DNA of 64,000 nt from Buddleja alternifolia (taxonomy: Eukaryota > Streptophyta > Magnoliopsida > Lamiales > Scrophulariaceae), in contig CM033405.1 in assembly GCA_019426215.1 (NCBI GenBank), forward strand, positions 3,945,001 through 4,009,000, in the 5' to 3' direction. The translations under genes were made by a program, and so were the position numbers. Every line of letters starts with the position of its first letter. Position 1 is the first letter of the stretch. Below are positions 11,061 to 21,587 of the stretch, in pieces. The notes beneath the pieces were generated by a model, which saw only the letters and a list, made by a program, of their open reading frames with translations, did not search any database and was not told where the DNA came from.

Positions 11061-11560
11061 CGACTTGATCGCCTGAATTAGCCAAGTGATCCTTTTCGAT
11101 TTGGAGGCTGGCAATCGGATTATCCAGCACAGTAATTCGAGCGCTGCAGCTAGAGCGACCTGTTCGAGCCGAAAAACTCTAGCTAGATACTCGAACAATC
11201 ATGGAAAGAAACGAAACCATTATATTCGAAAGATTACTTTTTACAATCAAAGTGAAAATATTAAAGGAACATTACTCGACAAATGTTTAGGACTTGATAA
11301 AATGCGAAAAGCTAGCTAATATGTGTAAGGCAGAATCGAAGGTGTCTCCCTCGAGCAGAGCGAGTTTGACTACCTCTTCGAGCTGGTGAGTTAACTCGAC
11401 AATCTGATCATTCAAAGCTGATAAATCTTTTTCGACTTGATCGACTGAATTAGCCAAGCGACCCCTTTCGATTTGGAGGCTAGCAATCTGGGTATCTAGC
11501 GCAGCAATTCGAGTGCGCTCCTGCTCGAACCGAAAAGCACGAGCTAGCTGCTCGAGCATT
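11061..11560. repeat. Duplicated segment of about 130 bp
   Basis: 11061-11190 and 11431-11560 are diverged direct copies: both read through CGACTTGATCG, CTGAATTAGCCAAG, TTTCGATTTGGAGGCT, AGCAATC and GAGCTAG or its close variant. The second copy holds the coiled-coil coding text on the minus strand; the first has lost its frame. Confidence 0.75.
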
Positions 11561-11589
11561 TCAGGTTTTTGCGTCTTCCTAACTTTCAA
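11287..11589 (-). pseudogene. Antisense coiled-coil ORF fragment in the LARD-type element
   Basis: The minus strand encodes about 100 residues that are almost entirely heptad-like: LEQLARAFRFEQ, then RIAALDTQIASLQIERGRL and LSALNDQIVELTHQLEEV. It is antisense to the element. Similar in position and style is the intact antisense gene of the Tat element at 50892-53450, which also ends in coiled coil, so I read this as a remnant of such an additional ORF. Sequence homology between the two was not shown. Further degenerate minus-strand text with EQ and LLEQ motifs runs to 11969. No catalytic motif is visible. Confidence 0.5.
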
Positions 11590-11699
11590 ACTTCAAAGTG
11601 GGTGGACTGAGATCTTCTTTTTACTAAAATTCATAGGCACTCACAAATGTACCATCATTTGTTCTCTCTCCTTCGACTGCTCGATGGTATGTTTCTTTT

Positions 11700-11960
11700 A
11701 TCTGGATGCGCTCGAGAAGCTTCTGCATGAGAACGATTCCTGATCGAGGGGGCAAGAGGGCCTGTTCGAACAATTGCGCTCGAGAAGCTTTTGCTCGAGC
11801 ACAAATTCTCGATCTGGCTCAAGGACGGACATGAAGACCTGCCTGTGTAGTTTGTCCTTGAGGAGCTGTGCTCGAGAGGATTCTGCTCGAGCACAACGTC
11901 TTGAGCAAGAAGCTTCTCAAAGGGCACGAGGACTTGCTCGAGAAGCATAATCCTGGCAAA
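11700..11960. repeat. Short degenerate CTCGAG-rich repeats
   Basis: A motif close to GCTCGAGAAGCTTCTGC recurs about four times (near 11708, 11769, 11869 and 11890-11945), each containing CTCGAG and most containing AAGCTT. The same CTCGAG words are enriched in the LTRs of this element. It could be decayed minisatellite in the 3' untranslated part; it carries no convincing frame. Confidence 0.55.
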
Positions 11961-12227
11961 AGATTTCAACAGACTGTCAGATGGTAATCAAATGGGATAT
12001 TCCATGTTTTTCTTCAAGATGTATGACAAGATAGCCCTTTTCTTCGAGAAAGTGAGGAGGAAGATGACTGATCGAGAAAGTACAACAAGATGGGCTTTCC
12101 CTTCGGGAAAGCAAAGAAAGAGAAACGAGAAATCAAAACAGGAAAGGGAGAGATTAAAGCAATACGAGTCTTTAACCAAAAAACCGTGACATGAACTCGA
12201 AACGTTCATGTATATTAGGGGGGCATT

Positions 12228-13266
12228 TGTTTACACTATAAAATAATTTGAGCTTTCGAAATACAGAGCCCAAATAGCCCAAACCGTAGAAATTCGAAAA
12301 GAAGGAAATTGGATCCACAGAAAATGGCAGCTCGAGTCAAGTGCTCGAGCGCTCTCGAGCAATCAACTCGAGCATTTCAGTGGAATTACCCTGCTCGAGT
12401 AAGTTGAAGACAGTTGAAAGCGGTTCCCGAAGAAAAGGAACGTGAGTTCCTTGAAAATATTTGAAAGAGCAGTTGAAGACGGTTGAAGGCGGTTCCCGAA
12501 GAAAAGGAACGTGGGTTCCTCAAAGACCCATATATATACGAGCCGCGGAGAAGAGAAAAGGACATCACAAGATCATCAAACTTCTGCATTTTTGTTTTCT
12601 TAGAATTAACTCTAGTCTTAGGAGTAGTTTTAGCGTAATGTAGGAGTAGATCGTAGCATAATTTAGGAGTAGCCGTAATGTAATTTTAGTATTAGACTCG
12701 ATGGAATTTGCCTTTTCAAGGTTTGTATCGGCATTCGATTGCCTGTAATTTTTCAAAATTGAAGACTTTCCTGGAGATATAAATTACTTTGTATTCAGAT
12801 TTAAGTATCGATAGGTAATTTGTATCTTGATTTGAGTTTTTCATTCGTAATTCTCATACTCGATATGAACAACTAAAATGTCAATTAAAGACATGAACCA
12901 CCGTTTAGCGAATCGAACGCAGGGGTTGAAAAATAATACATTCGATCGAGAGATTCTCATGGAGGTATAAATTATCTCGTATCCAGATTTAAGTATCGAT
13001 AGGTAATTTGTATCTGCACTTGAATTTTTCCTTCACTATGTTATTATTTCATTCGAAAATGATAAATAGTTTCATCAATTGCGGTCCACTCGAAGAAGAT
13101 GAAGAGAAGTTCGAATACATTTAATCAATTTTTCGTTTAAGACTTGAACCACCGTTTAGCGTATCGAACGCAGGGGTTGAAAGATAATTCTAAGTTGTGG
13201 ATTATCGCGGGGCTTGGAACGACTATTCGGATCCACCTCATTCGTGTTTGTTTTATATTCGAGACA
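12228..13266 (+). repeat. Right LTR of the LARD-type element
   Basis: It begins TGTTTACACTATAAAA and ends ATTCGAGACA. A CATATATATACGAGCC TATA box lies near 12528, preceded by two copies of a repeat (GGCGGTTCCCGAAGA, then AAAGGAACGTG). Relative to the left LTR, the segment around TTTAAGTATCGATAGGTAATT is present twice (near 12799 and 12988), a tandem duplication in this copy only. Confidence 0.85.
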
Positions 13267-13294
13267 CACACTATATGTGCAAGCTATCCAATAA
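13267..13294 (-). repeat. Inner end of the split copia LTR
   Basis: Read on the minus strand, GGGAGG is followed by TTATTGGATAGCTTGC. Copia elements commonly have a GTGGGAG polypurine tract right before an LTR that starts near TTGTTGGA, and AAGTGGGAGG is present here. The LTR continues at 8590 and below, beyond the inserted LARD-type element. Confidence 0.6.
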
Positions 13295-13861
13295 CCTCCC
13301 ACTTAGCTTGCATATATTATTTTTGCTAAATATTGATAGGTTAGGTTATGATGTGCATAAGAAAGTATTTTTTTGATTTAAACTTTCTTTCTTTTTTCCT
13401 TTTTTTATTTAAAGAACTTTTATTTTAAACTTTCAAGTAGTGCAAAGATTTTAGAGTGTAGACAAAATCAATGGTTGTCAAGGCTTTAAACCAAGATTCC
13501 ATATGTCTGCACCGGAAAGATTACACATGAACCTACTAGTCTTCGAGAAGTTCACAAAAAAAGTTTATGCGCATACATGGTTGTGCATTTCATCCTAGAA
13601 TCATGAACACTTACAAAGAAATTTCAATTTTTAATAGGCGCGACACCACCCCTTGTGTCCATATTGATAAAGTCCTTTCATACCTCAAAAAAGTAACTTT
13701 TTTTTTAACTTCATTAAGAATTTCAACTCATCCTCCTTGTATGCAACTTTTAGAAATATATATCTAGAGTTAGCTTTAATCTTTTATCAGGAGTTTGTTA
13801 TTATCCTTTGAGCCTTAACTGGTGGTAATATCACTATATCAGGAAAAAAAATAGGGTCCCA

Positions 13862-13975
13862 TTACCTGTGATTTCGTAGAAATGGTTTCAGACTCATATC
13901 ATTGCTGGAGTCCTTTAGCAATCCTCTTAAGAGACCTTTGGTCAACGGATCTGCTAAATCTCTCATATAACCATG
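13862..13975 (-). pseudogene. Ty1/copia pol C-terminus (end of RNase H)
   Basis: Minus-strand text GYMRDLADPLTKGLL, then MSLKPFLRNHR and a TAA stop, is the conserved tail of copia Pol, downstream of RNase H. Only this tail survives; nothing upstream is recognisable and a TRIM lies directly to the right at 13991. The sequence between it and the LTR start at 13294 (about 570 bp) is non-coding 3' untranslated region. Confidence 0.85.
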
Positions 13976-13990
13976 ACTCAGGTTATTGTG

Positions 13991-15883
13991 TGTAATGATT
14001 CCACATCAGGAAAGAAATGAGAAATTAAATAGTTTATAAAGAGAACTATAGGATTCAAGTGTAACAATAGATATTCATTTTGGGTCGTAGTTCAAATTTC
14101 CAACTCAAAGTTATGCTCAGTGGGTTCGATGGGTCTCCGGTCCAACGGGCTCGTGAGCCCTGGGAGTCAGGGACGGATTTAGGAGGGGGGGGGGGCGGCA
14201 TTTAAAATTTTTCTTATAGGGTATATAGGATTTTATAATACGGCCCCTCCAACAATATATATTTTAGGTTCTATACATAGCACAAGAATGGGCCTGGTCG
14301 AGTTGGTGGGTTACTGGGCAGTAAGCTGCACCCAACGAAATTCTTAGAGGTGCAGAGTTCGAATCTGTACCACCTTTGTTGCTGTTTTTTTAATTTTTAA
14401 ACTCTCTCTCAATTGAAAGTGGCTGTTTCTCTTATTTTAATTTTTTAAACTCTCTCTCTCTCTGGACGGTTCCTCTGACTTTCACACAGGGCATGGATTA
14501 ACATATAATATTTTTATATTGATTTTTTCTCTCTCTCTGGACGGTTCCTCTGACTTTCACACAGGGCATGGATTAACATATAATATTCTTATATTGATTT
14601 TAAAAAAGGTAATTACCATAAAAAAATAATTAATTGGCAATAGCTTTAATTTTTTTTTTTGAAATTCAATTCTATACATATTAGGGCTAGAATTGATAAA
14701 AACTTTTTCTCTTAGACCTCTCATCTACACATATTAGAATTAGAATTAATAAAAACTTTCCTCAAAATCTATAAAAATGGATTGTTGAGCAGGAAAAATA
14801 TACAAAACATCAACACATTTAAGGACAAGAAAAGGTCGATCCTCATTCGATTATTCACAGTTTATCCGCTACAAGGTATGAACTAATCGCGATACATTAT
14901 TTTATAATTTTAAAAGAGTTTTAGTAAATAATAACTTATTTTTTAGTGTGGAGAATTACATGTTTTTAGTTTGCTTTTTGGTTTATCTATGCTATTATAT
15001 AAAGTGGGAGAGACTTAAAGTAACTACTTTGGGCTGTCAAATTTTGATGAAACTTTCATCCACCCAAAATTTGACAAGTGTCCCAAATAACTACCATTTT
15101 CCCTCTAAATTTTATTCTCTCTCCTATTTTCTCCCACATTATTTTTATATATCACATTTATTTTCCTTTTCTCTCTCATACCTTTTTTTTCCCACTATCT
15201 TCTTTATGTTTTATTTATTTGATTTAGGTACAAAAAATAATTATCAAATTGACTTTAACTAAAATAATTTTTTCTATTTTGCACATGCAAACGAGAGTGC
15301 GGCTTTTACTAGTATTAATTATTTATAAATGAATGTATTAGTTTATTAAGTAGTTTTTTTAAGATAATATAATCATAATCTATAGTTATTACTGTTAATT
15401 GTATCTTTATGTAGAGTTAAAATTACTTGGAATTTAATATGTATCTTTATGTGTATTTACTTTTCAATTATATGATTAATAGGTAAAATTATGGAAAAAT
15501 CAACCACAAATTTCAATATATAATCATGAATATTGTCAAAAATTTTTACTTTAATGCTTCGCCCCCCCTAAGAAGTCAATCCTGGATCCGTCCCTGCTAG
15601 GAGTGACAAATGGTATCAGAGTTGCTCGCCAAATGGAATTTCGGGAGCTAAGTGCTACATGGACAAAGTGCTATGTGTGTGCGGGAGTCACCTCTTGAAC
15701 CTGCGGGGCAAAGTGTTCTACTTGTGGGAGCCACCTCTTGAGTCATGGGGGCCACGGCTAAAGTCACGTCACCCAGTGACGGATCCTGGACTGAGTCACG
15801 CCGCGACGAGGACATCGCTCCTCGAAGGGGCGGGGGGTTGATTGTAATGATCCCACATCAATAAAGAAATAAGAAATTAAATA
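13991..15883 (+). mobile_element. TRIM (short LTR retrotransposon) carrying a hAT-like insertion
   Basis: A 181-bp LTR (13991-14167 plus 15605-15608) starts TGTAATGATTCCACATC and ends GGGAGTGACA. It is followed by TGGTATCAGAGTTGC at 15611, the initiator-tRNA-Met PBS used by many plant TRIM and copia elements. The interior is only about 230 bp and non-coding. A purine tract (GAAGGGGCGGGGGGTTGAT) precedes a second TGTAATGATCCCACATC at 15843, a 3' LTR that is cut off after about 41 bp. These are the defining features of a TRIM. The hAT-like element at 14168-15596 sits in the 5' LTR. Confidence 0.8.
14168..15596. mobile_element. hAT-like non-autonomous element 1
   Basis: Termini are CAGGGACGGATTTAGG at the left and CCTGGATCCGTCCCTG at the right, an imperfect inverted repeat of hAT style. 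The 8-bp flanks CTGGGAGT (14160-14167) and CTAGGAGT (15597-15604) differ at one base. Inside, next to C/G-rich subterminal runs, a tRNA-like stretch is present: TGGTCGAGTTGG (14295-14306) and AGTTCGAATCT (14356-14366), fitting Pol III A and B boxes. A direct repeat of about 75 bp (GACGGTTCCTCTGAC) occurs near 14464 and 14538. No transposase frame was seen. Confidence 0.82.
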
Positions 15884-16249
15884 TCTAACTAGCATGTACC
15901 CCGTGCTACCCAGGGAAATAATTTAAATAAATATGTAACATAAACTCTATTCTCACAAAATATGTTCAATATGATTTGGTTAGGAATTAACAAAATAAAA
16001 ATGATACACATCACCTGTTAAGTGTTCATCTTTTAATCATCGACCATTAATATGACTCATACAATGTTGTTATGGTAAGTATTAATTACTCTCTCAATCA
16101 ACTGTGTTTATTGTTTATATTTCCTACCAAATAAAACTTAAAAAGTGATAAAACGGTGATTAGTCAGGGAAAATTAAATAAATAATACAAATTTAAAAGA
16201 AAAATCAAAAAATAGCATGGAAAAAGTGGGAAGCAGAAAATAGCACGTT

Positions 16250-16360
16250 ACGACATATCACATGTCGTCTTAGTATTAAGACGACATGTGACATGTCGTC
16301 TCAGGTAATAATAATTTTTTTTTTAATTGTTATCTGAGACGACATGTGGCATGTCGTCTC
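16250..16360. repeat. Triplicated short palindrome
   Basis: Three copies of an inverted unit occur in 110 bp: CGACATATCACATGTCG, then GACGACATGTGACATGTCGTC with perfect arms around one base, then GACGACATGTGGCATGTCGTC. They sit in the putative Helitron and could fold singly or pair with each other. Confidence 0.85.
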
Positions 16361-18206
16361 AAAAGTTTCCATTGCCAAAAAAGTAGGTATTAACTTTGAT
16401 TAAGTTGTTGGAGACTCTTCTGGTTTATCATGTTCATATCATAATAATTTATTATGATGCATAATAATCATTTGTTACATTATTTGAATAATAAATGTCT
16501 ATAGCAATTTATTGTTTTATATGAATATTGTTCAAGTTTATGTGTTTATTAACTTAAGTTTCCTTTTTAGTTTCTCAAAAAAAAAAAAAAATCCTTTTTA
16601 GTTAGCCTCCTAACTTGACAAAAACATAGTAGTGAAACTTATAAGGGACGATGTCATTTTGTACTCATACTTTAATTATGTTGTTTAAATTTATTAAAAA
16701 GAAGATTGTATTAGACAAAAAAAAAAGTCGTTTTCTTATGAGGATGAGGATGAGAATGAGGATGAGTTTTCTGTTTTCTACTTCTTATTGGATATTGATA
16801 TTAACAAAATAGTTAGTTATTTACTTCTATTATTCTTGTGCTCTTTTTTTTTTTTTTTAATATATATAGTTTCTTTTAGTATAATAGTTTTACTTATTCA
16901 TTATTTTAATAACATCTTTAGTGCCGTTATATATTTTTCATTTACCTATAAATAATTAATTTATGAAAACAATATATTCCATTTGTAGCATGTTAAAGTT
17001 CATCAACGAGTATTGCATGATTCATCATTTGTTTTTTTGTAATATCATTAACTTATATATTTGTTCATTCATAAAGAGTTTTATCTTCAAACTTATATCT
17101 CTTTTCTTTCAAGACTTGCGGACAAACAAGTCTACATTTTAGACAAATTATCCTTTTTTTTAGGATTATAAACAGATTATGCTTGGATTTTATAGAAATA
17201 AAATCATTGTTTTTTTACCTTATTTATTTGGCCCTGTTGCACTCCTATTCATATTTATTTCAGAAAAATCCATAAAATATGTTGATAGTTGTTAACTTGG
17301 CCAGCAAATATATAAGTTTCGCAAGATGATATTGGTCAATTAAATACAAATAAATTGTTCAATAATGAATTATCTATGTATTTAATAAAAAGTTATTTAA
17401 TTGAATTTGCAAAAAAAGTTCTTTTCCTTGATCAGGAAATAGTTTGTAGTCACCTTTTACATTTCTTATAACCACCTAAATCAAGAAGAAACGATATTCT
17501 GACAAGACTTTGTTTCCATAGTGATAGTTAGTCTTTGTTTTCATACTGACGAATACAATTTTTTTTTTTTTGGGATTTTGTTAATTATAACTTTGTTTTG
17601 ATGAATTTGAAGTGTTAGTATCTATTCGTAAAATTGAATGTGCTTACATATGACTCTGCTTGACATATTTTTGTGTCAGAACATCTATAAAAGCTGTAAA
17701 CGTGAAAATATGATAGATCAATGTTCACCAACGTAATTCTAGACTACACCTTTCTTGGTAGAACTTTCATGGATTATATATCCACCAATGAACTTATTAG
17801 GAGTCACGAAACTAGTGCCTCGACTTACTTTTGGTTCCATGTGAAAAGACATGCGTTCACATAAAAATGAAGATTTTGCAGTCAAGAAGGAGAACTTCTA
17901 TGAGGGTCTTTAATATGTTGGTAAAATTAAAGAGTCACATTTTGTTAGAGTCATGTGTAGAAGATATCAGTTGGACATGCAATAATAGAATTGTTACCGC
18001 CTATATATGCATGTGAAATAAACTTTTCAAACAGAATAAATGAGCATTTCATACTAATTACTATTATAAGTCAATTTGGCATTACACGTCAATCGATCAG
18101 TGTATGAAGTATTATACATATATAACACCTAAATACTACACACAACTTAATTAATATATATATATATAGGACCTAAGTATTACATACAATTTTACCTCTA
18201 AACTTA

Positions 18207-19594
18207 GAGTAAAAGCAAATTGCACCCCATAGAGTATGGTTTTTGGCACTTTCCACCCCCTAAAAAAAAACACACACACTTTGCAACCTCACTTTCACGA
18301 TCTTTGGCAACTTGCAACCTTAATTCAAATTATTTAGGAATTATTTGCATTCACCACCCCTGAGGTATTGCCCTTTGGCAAGTACCTCCCCTCATGTATT
18401 AATAATTGACATCCACCACCCCTATGTGTAAAAAATATATAAACTAGCTTTTTTTACCCTTAGTTTATATTTTTATTTTCTATTTTTTATTTCATTTCAT
18501 TCCTTTCTTTTTCTTATTAAATATAAAAAAGAAAGGTATATAAGTTATGATTATGAAAATTCTGAATTACAAATAATTCTAAAGAAATAGCTATAACAAA
18601 TAATATAATAAAGTAAAAATTACTAAACACCCCCCCCCCCACCAAAAAAAAAAGAAAATATGTCCAAGAAAATCATATCAATATTTTTTCCCATCTCACA
18701 ATACCCATTTTAAAACATTTTCATTCGAAATAACACAATAAACAAAAATCTAAAAACTGAAAGATTACTTCCGTTTTGATTTCCTTGCTTAAGGACCCAC
18801 ATATGATTTTGAGGTAGAAACTGAAGAGGTCCTACGTATTCTTTGATAAGTTATGAGTCTCATTGTTATATTCACCTTCATATTAGATATATTTCAAATG
18901 ATAATATTTTTTTAAGTGAATTTTTAATTTTTTTAATATTTATTTTACTTCTTATTAGTCTTATTTCTACTTAGAACACAATAAAAAAAATACGAATTAA
19001 AAAAGAAGAACACGAGAATACATAATGGGACATTGAAGTAAAAATAAAATTAATCTATGAGTTTCTAGATTTTTTTCTATAACAATAAGCAATAAAATAA
19101 ATCTAGATATAAAATTTTTATTTTGATAAAAGAAATAAAGCACTACTGATTTATTAAAAGTTTTTAAAATATTAAAAAATATAATTCAAGAAACACACAA
19201 AGGGAACTGGAAAAATAAATATTTAAGTTCATTTAAAATAAGTTTGATATATTGTTTGCTATACATATTTTTAAATAAAAGCAACTATTCATTAGAATTA
19301 ATGAAAAACTCTCCTGAGGATAATTTTTATATCTTTCTTTTTTCTATTTAATAGTAAAATAAAGGAATGGAATGAAAAATATATAAACTAAGGGCAGAAA
19401 AGACAATTTATAATTTTTTTACACATAGAGGTAGTTGATGCCAAATTAATTCTACTGCATGAGGGGAGATTCTTGCCAAAGACTAATACCTCAAAGTTTC
19501 CAAAAATCATAAAAGTGAAAGTTTCCAAAAATCATAAAAGTGAGGGTGCAAAGTGTGTATTTTTCTTTTATAGGGTGCAATTTGCTTTTTACTC
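18207..19594. mobile_element. MULE-like non-autonomous element nested in the Helitron
   Basis: Left end GAGTAAAAGCAAATTGCACC and right end GGTGCAATTTGCTTTTTACTC (read in place) are inverted repeats. The 9-bp flanks CTAAACTTA (18198-18206) and CTCAACTTA (19595-19603) differ at one base, fitting Mutator. The interior is AT-rich and non-coding, with a tandem copy of AAGTTTCCAAAAATCATAAA near 19494 and 19520. The text about thin C-rich blocks and GTGCAAAGTG resembles the MITE at 6132. Confidence 0.75.
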
Positions 19595-19771
19595 CTCAAC
19601 TTAATAGCTCGACGGAATGTTAATTGTCTTAGTTGTCGGTCCAAAGAAATTGATATTATCGTGTCATTGATTTAATAATATTATTAAAGTTCTTTGTGGT
19701 AATTTGCAGTATTAATTTCTTTTTTAATAAAAAATAGCGTGTTCACGTGCAACGCACATACTTTTTGCTAG

Positions 19772-20049
19772 TATATATATATGTGGGGGGGGAGGGGGTG
19801 CATGATTTAAATATGTACGCCTATATTTTTTTCTTTAGTTACTTATACACAATTGAAGTTATTTCCTTGTGAGGCTAGTTAATTTGGCTCCAAATGCAAA
19901 CAAAATTCTCTTAAGTGGTTAATTTGGGCACATTGTGTTATTTTGTAGATTTAGTCGGATGTGAAAAATTTAGTTAAGAAATTCAAATGATCTTCTTGGG
20001 GTTATATTGCAATTATATCTTTTCCTTGGGGTTAATTTACAAGTTTGTT
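19772..20049. other. Intergenic, no feature seen
   Basis: AT-rich sequence after a G-rich run (GTGGGGGGGGAGGGGG near 19783). No gene or repeat end is recognised. Confidence 0.4.
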
Positions 20050-20091
20050 AAATGTAATATAATTTAATTCAAGAGAAGGGGGATACCCTAC
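20050..20091 (-). repeat. 3' end of a SINE split by the Athila element
   Basis: On the minus strand, GTAGGGTATCCCCCTTCTC continues exactly the SINE sequence that breaks off at 28571 (CTAGATATGTAGG) once Athila and one CCTAC copy are removed. The rejoined text parallels GACCAAGGTATCCCCTTTC in the SINE copy at 49139. It was therefore one SINE before the Athila insertion. Confidence 0.75.
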
Positions 20092-21422
20092 TGTTAGGTC
20101 TTACAAGTAACATTGATTTAGTATGTTTTTACCTCATATTTGTCTTGAATTCATACCTTGAGTTGATCTTTTTAGTTGTTTTTATTTGTATTTGCGTATT
20201 TTGGCTTCTAAGTCGTTTAAATACTTTTATAGGCAAAGGACGATTGATTTGGCGAGTAAATGAAGAGATTTCTAAGCAAAGTGAAGAAGTCAACTAAGAG
20301 ACTTAAAGAGAAGAAAAGAAGAGTCCAAACGAAAAGAGTTGAGTTGAAGAAAAAGTGAAGGAAAAAAAAAGTGGATAGCAGAATCGGCACAGTGGTGCCA
20401 ATTTTTGGCACCACTGTGCAGCGCGCAGAAATCAGAAATGCTGGCTGGGCTCGGAGTTCGGGTCTTTTGTTGGGCTTTTTGTAATTAGAATTCCTATATA
20501 AATAGAAGAAGTCAGAAAAATAGGAGAGTTTTTAGATTCTTTTAGAGGAGAGAAGACGTGAATTGGGAGAGAGAAGGAGAAGGAGAGAAAGCTTTTGAAG
20601 AGAAGAAAGAGAAATCTTGATTCTTGCCATCAACATAGGGTTCTTCTTGGTTTTTTCTTGAATTGTTCTTCTTCCCCAGTTGTTCTTATTATTTCCCACC
20701 ATTGTTAAACATGAGAATTCTTAATTTTATGCAAATTATTTCTTCTTCTTGTTTAATTATGTGTAGCTGAATAATTTTCTAGGGTTTAAGATGTAGTCTT
20801 GAGTATTATTATGGATTGTTGATTTTCATTGGGTTATTTCTTGCTTTAATTAATCTATCAATGAGAGCTTAATGCTTGTAGATGATTGGCCACCAAATAC
20901 ATGATTTAAGATGGATTGAGAAGTACCGGGAGGTGAATTAATTCATTAGTTCAGATTTGATAGACGTGTTTAAATTACTCAATACGGATATTAGTAATTG
21001 TGCATGAGGCTAGCTAACGAATTTCATGGAAATTAATGGATTCATCTAAATTAGTTATTGATCATGGGAGTGACGAGAACAAGTTTAGTTGGGTACTCGT
21101 GGAGATCTCGGGAGAGTATCCATGTAATTAAGGAAGTTCGGGTCTTTAATGAATGCAAGAATTTACAATCAAATGATGTTCGTAATCCATAAAAATACCT
21201 TGATGAAGTCTTAATCCCTAGGCTTTCCATTTATTGAGTTATCGTTTATTAATTTTGTTATTATTAATTTCTGCTTTTAATTAGTTAAAATCTTAAATCT
21301 TGCTAATCGATAGTCTAAATAATAGGATAAACTTTGGTTAGTACTTGATAACATTCCCTGTGAAGACGATCTTACTTACACTTTATTATTTGTCGATACC
21401 GTGTTGTTACGGGGTGTTAACA
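20092..21422 (+). repeat. Left LTR of Athila
   Basis: 1331 bp, TGTTAGGTC...GTGTTAACA. It contains a TATA-like TTCCTATATAAATAG near 20490 followed by a purine-rich leader (GAGAGAAGGAGAAGGAGAG). In plants this region is the U3/R boundary. Confidence 0.92.
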
Positions 21423-21425
21423 AAT

Positions 21426-21443
21426 TGGCGCCGTTGTCGGGGA
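21426..21443 (+). promoter_or_regulatory. Athila primer binding site
   Basis: TGGCGCCGTTGTCGGGGA starts three bases after the LTR end. It is complementary to the kind of 3' end found in plant tRNA-Asp, the usual primer of Athila elements (family knowledge). Confidence 0.85.
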
Positions 21444-21587
21444 AGGCAACAAATAGGCTATATCAATAAAAAGTTAATTCTTATTAGTTTAGACATTTAT
21501 TTTTATTTCAAGATTTTGATTTTTTTTTATTTTTATTATTTTGTCTTGCTCTGATCTTAATTCTTGTTTTAGGTTGAATTTTGGTAG

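Larger units (their letters stand above)
8591..13266 (+). mobile_element. Non-autonomous Ty3/gypsy-like LTR element (LARD type) with chimeric interior
   Basis: Two LTRs (8591-9612 and 12228-13266) bound a 2.6-kb interior that encodes no protease, RT or integrase. The target duplication CACAC is perfect (8586-8590 and 13267-13271). A PBS-like site lies after the left LTR and a purine run (TATTAGGGGGGCA) directly before the right one. The interior consists of a decayed gag leader, a truncated LTR-plus-PBS of a related family, and a region with antisense coiled-coil coding text. That antisense ORF suggests a Tat-lineage relative, by analogy with the element at 49808. It splits a copia LTR. Confidence 0.85.
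15884..19771 (+). mobile_element. Probable Helitron
   Basis: It starts TCTAACTAGC followed by ACCCCGTGCTACCC and ends with a short hairpin-like GTGCAACGCAC about 11 bases before a terminal CTAG at 19768-19771. It is flanked by A at the left and T at the right, as Helitrons insert between A and T. There is no inverted repeat or TSD. The same 5' phrase (ACTAGCGTGAAACCCGTGC) recurs at 42915, so it is a repeat-family end. No Rep/helicase frame is seen, so it would be non-autonomous. The right flank does not resume the TRIM LTR, so the boundaries could be wrong. Apart from the nested element it holds nothing coding. Confidence 0.5.
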
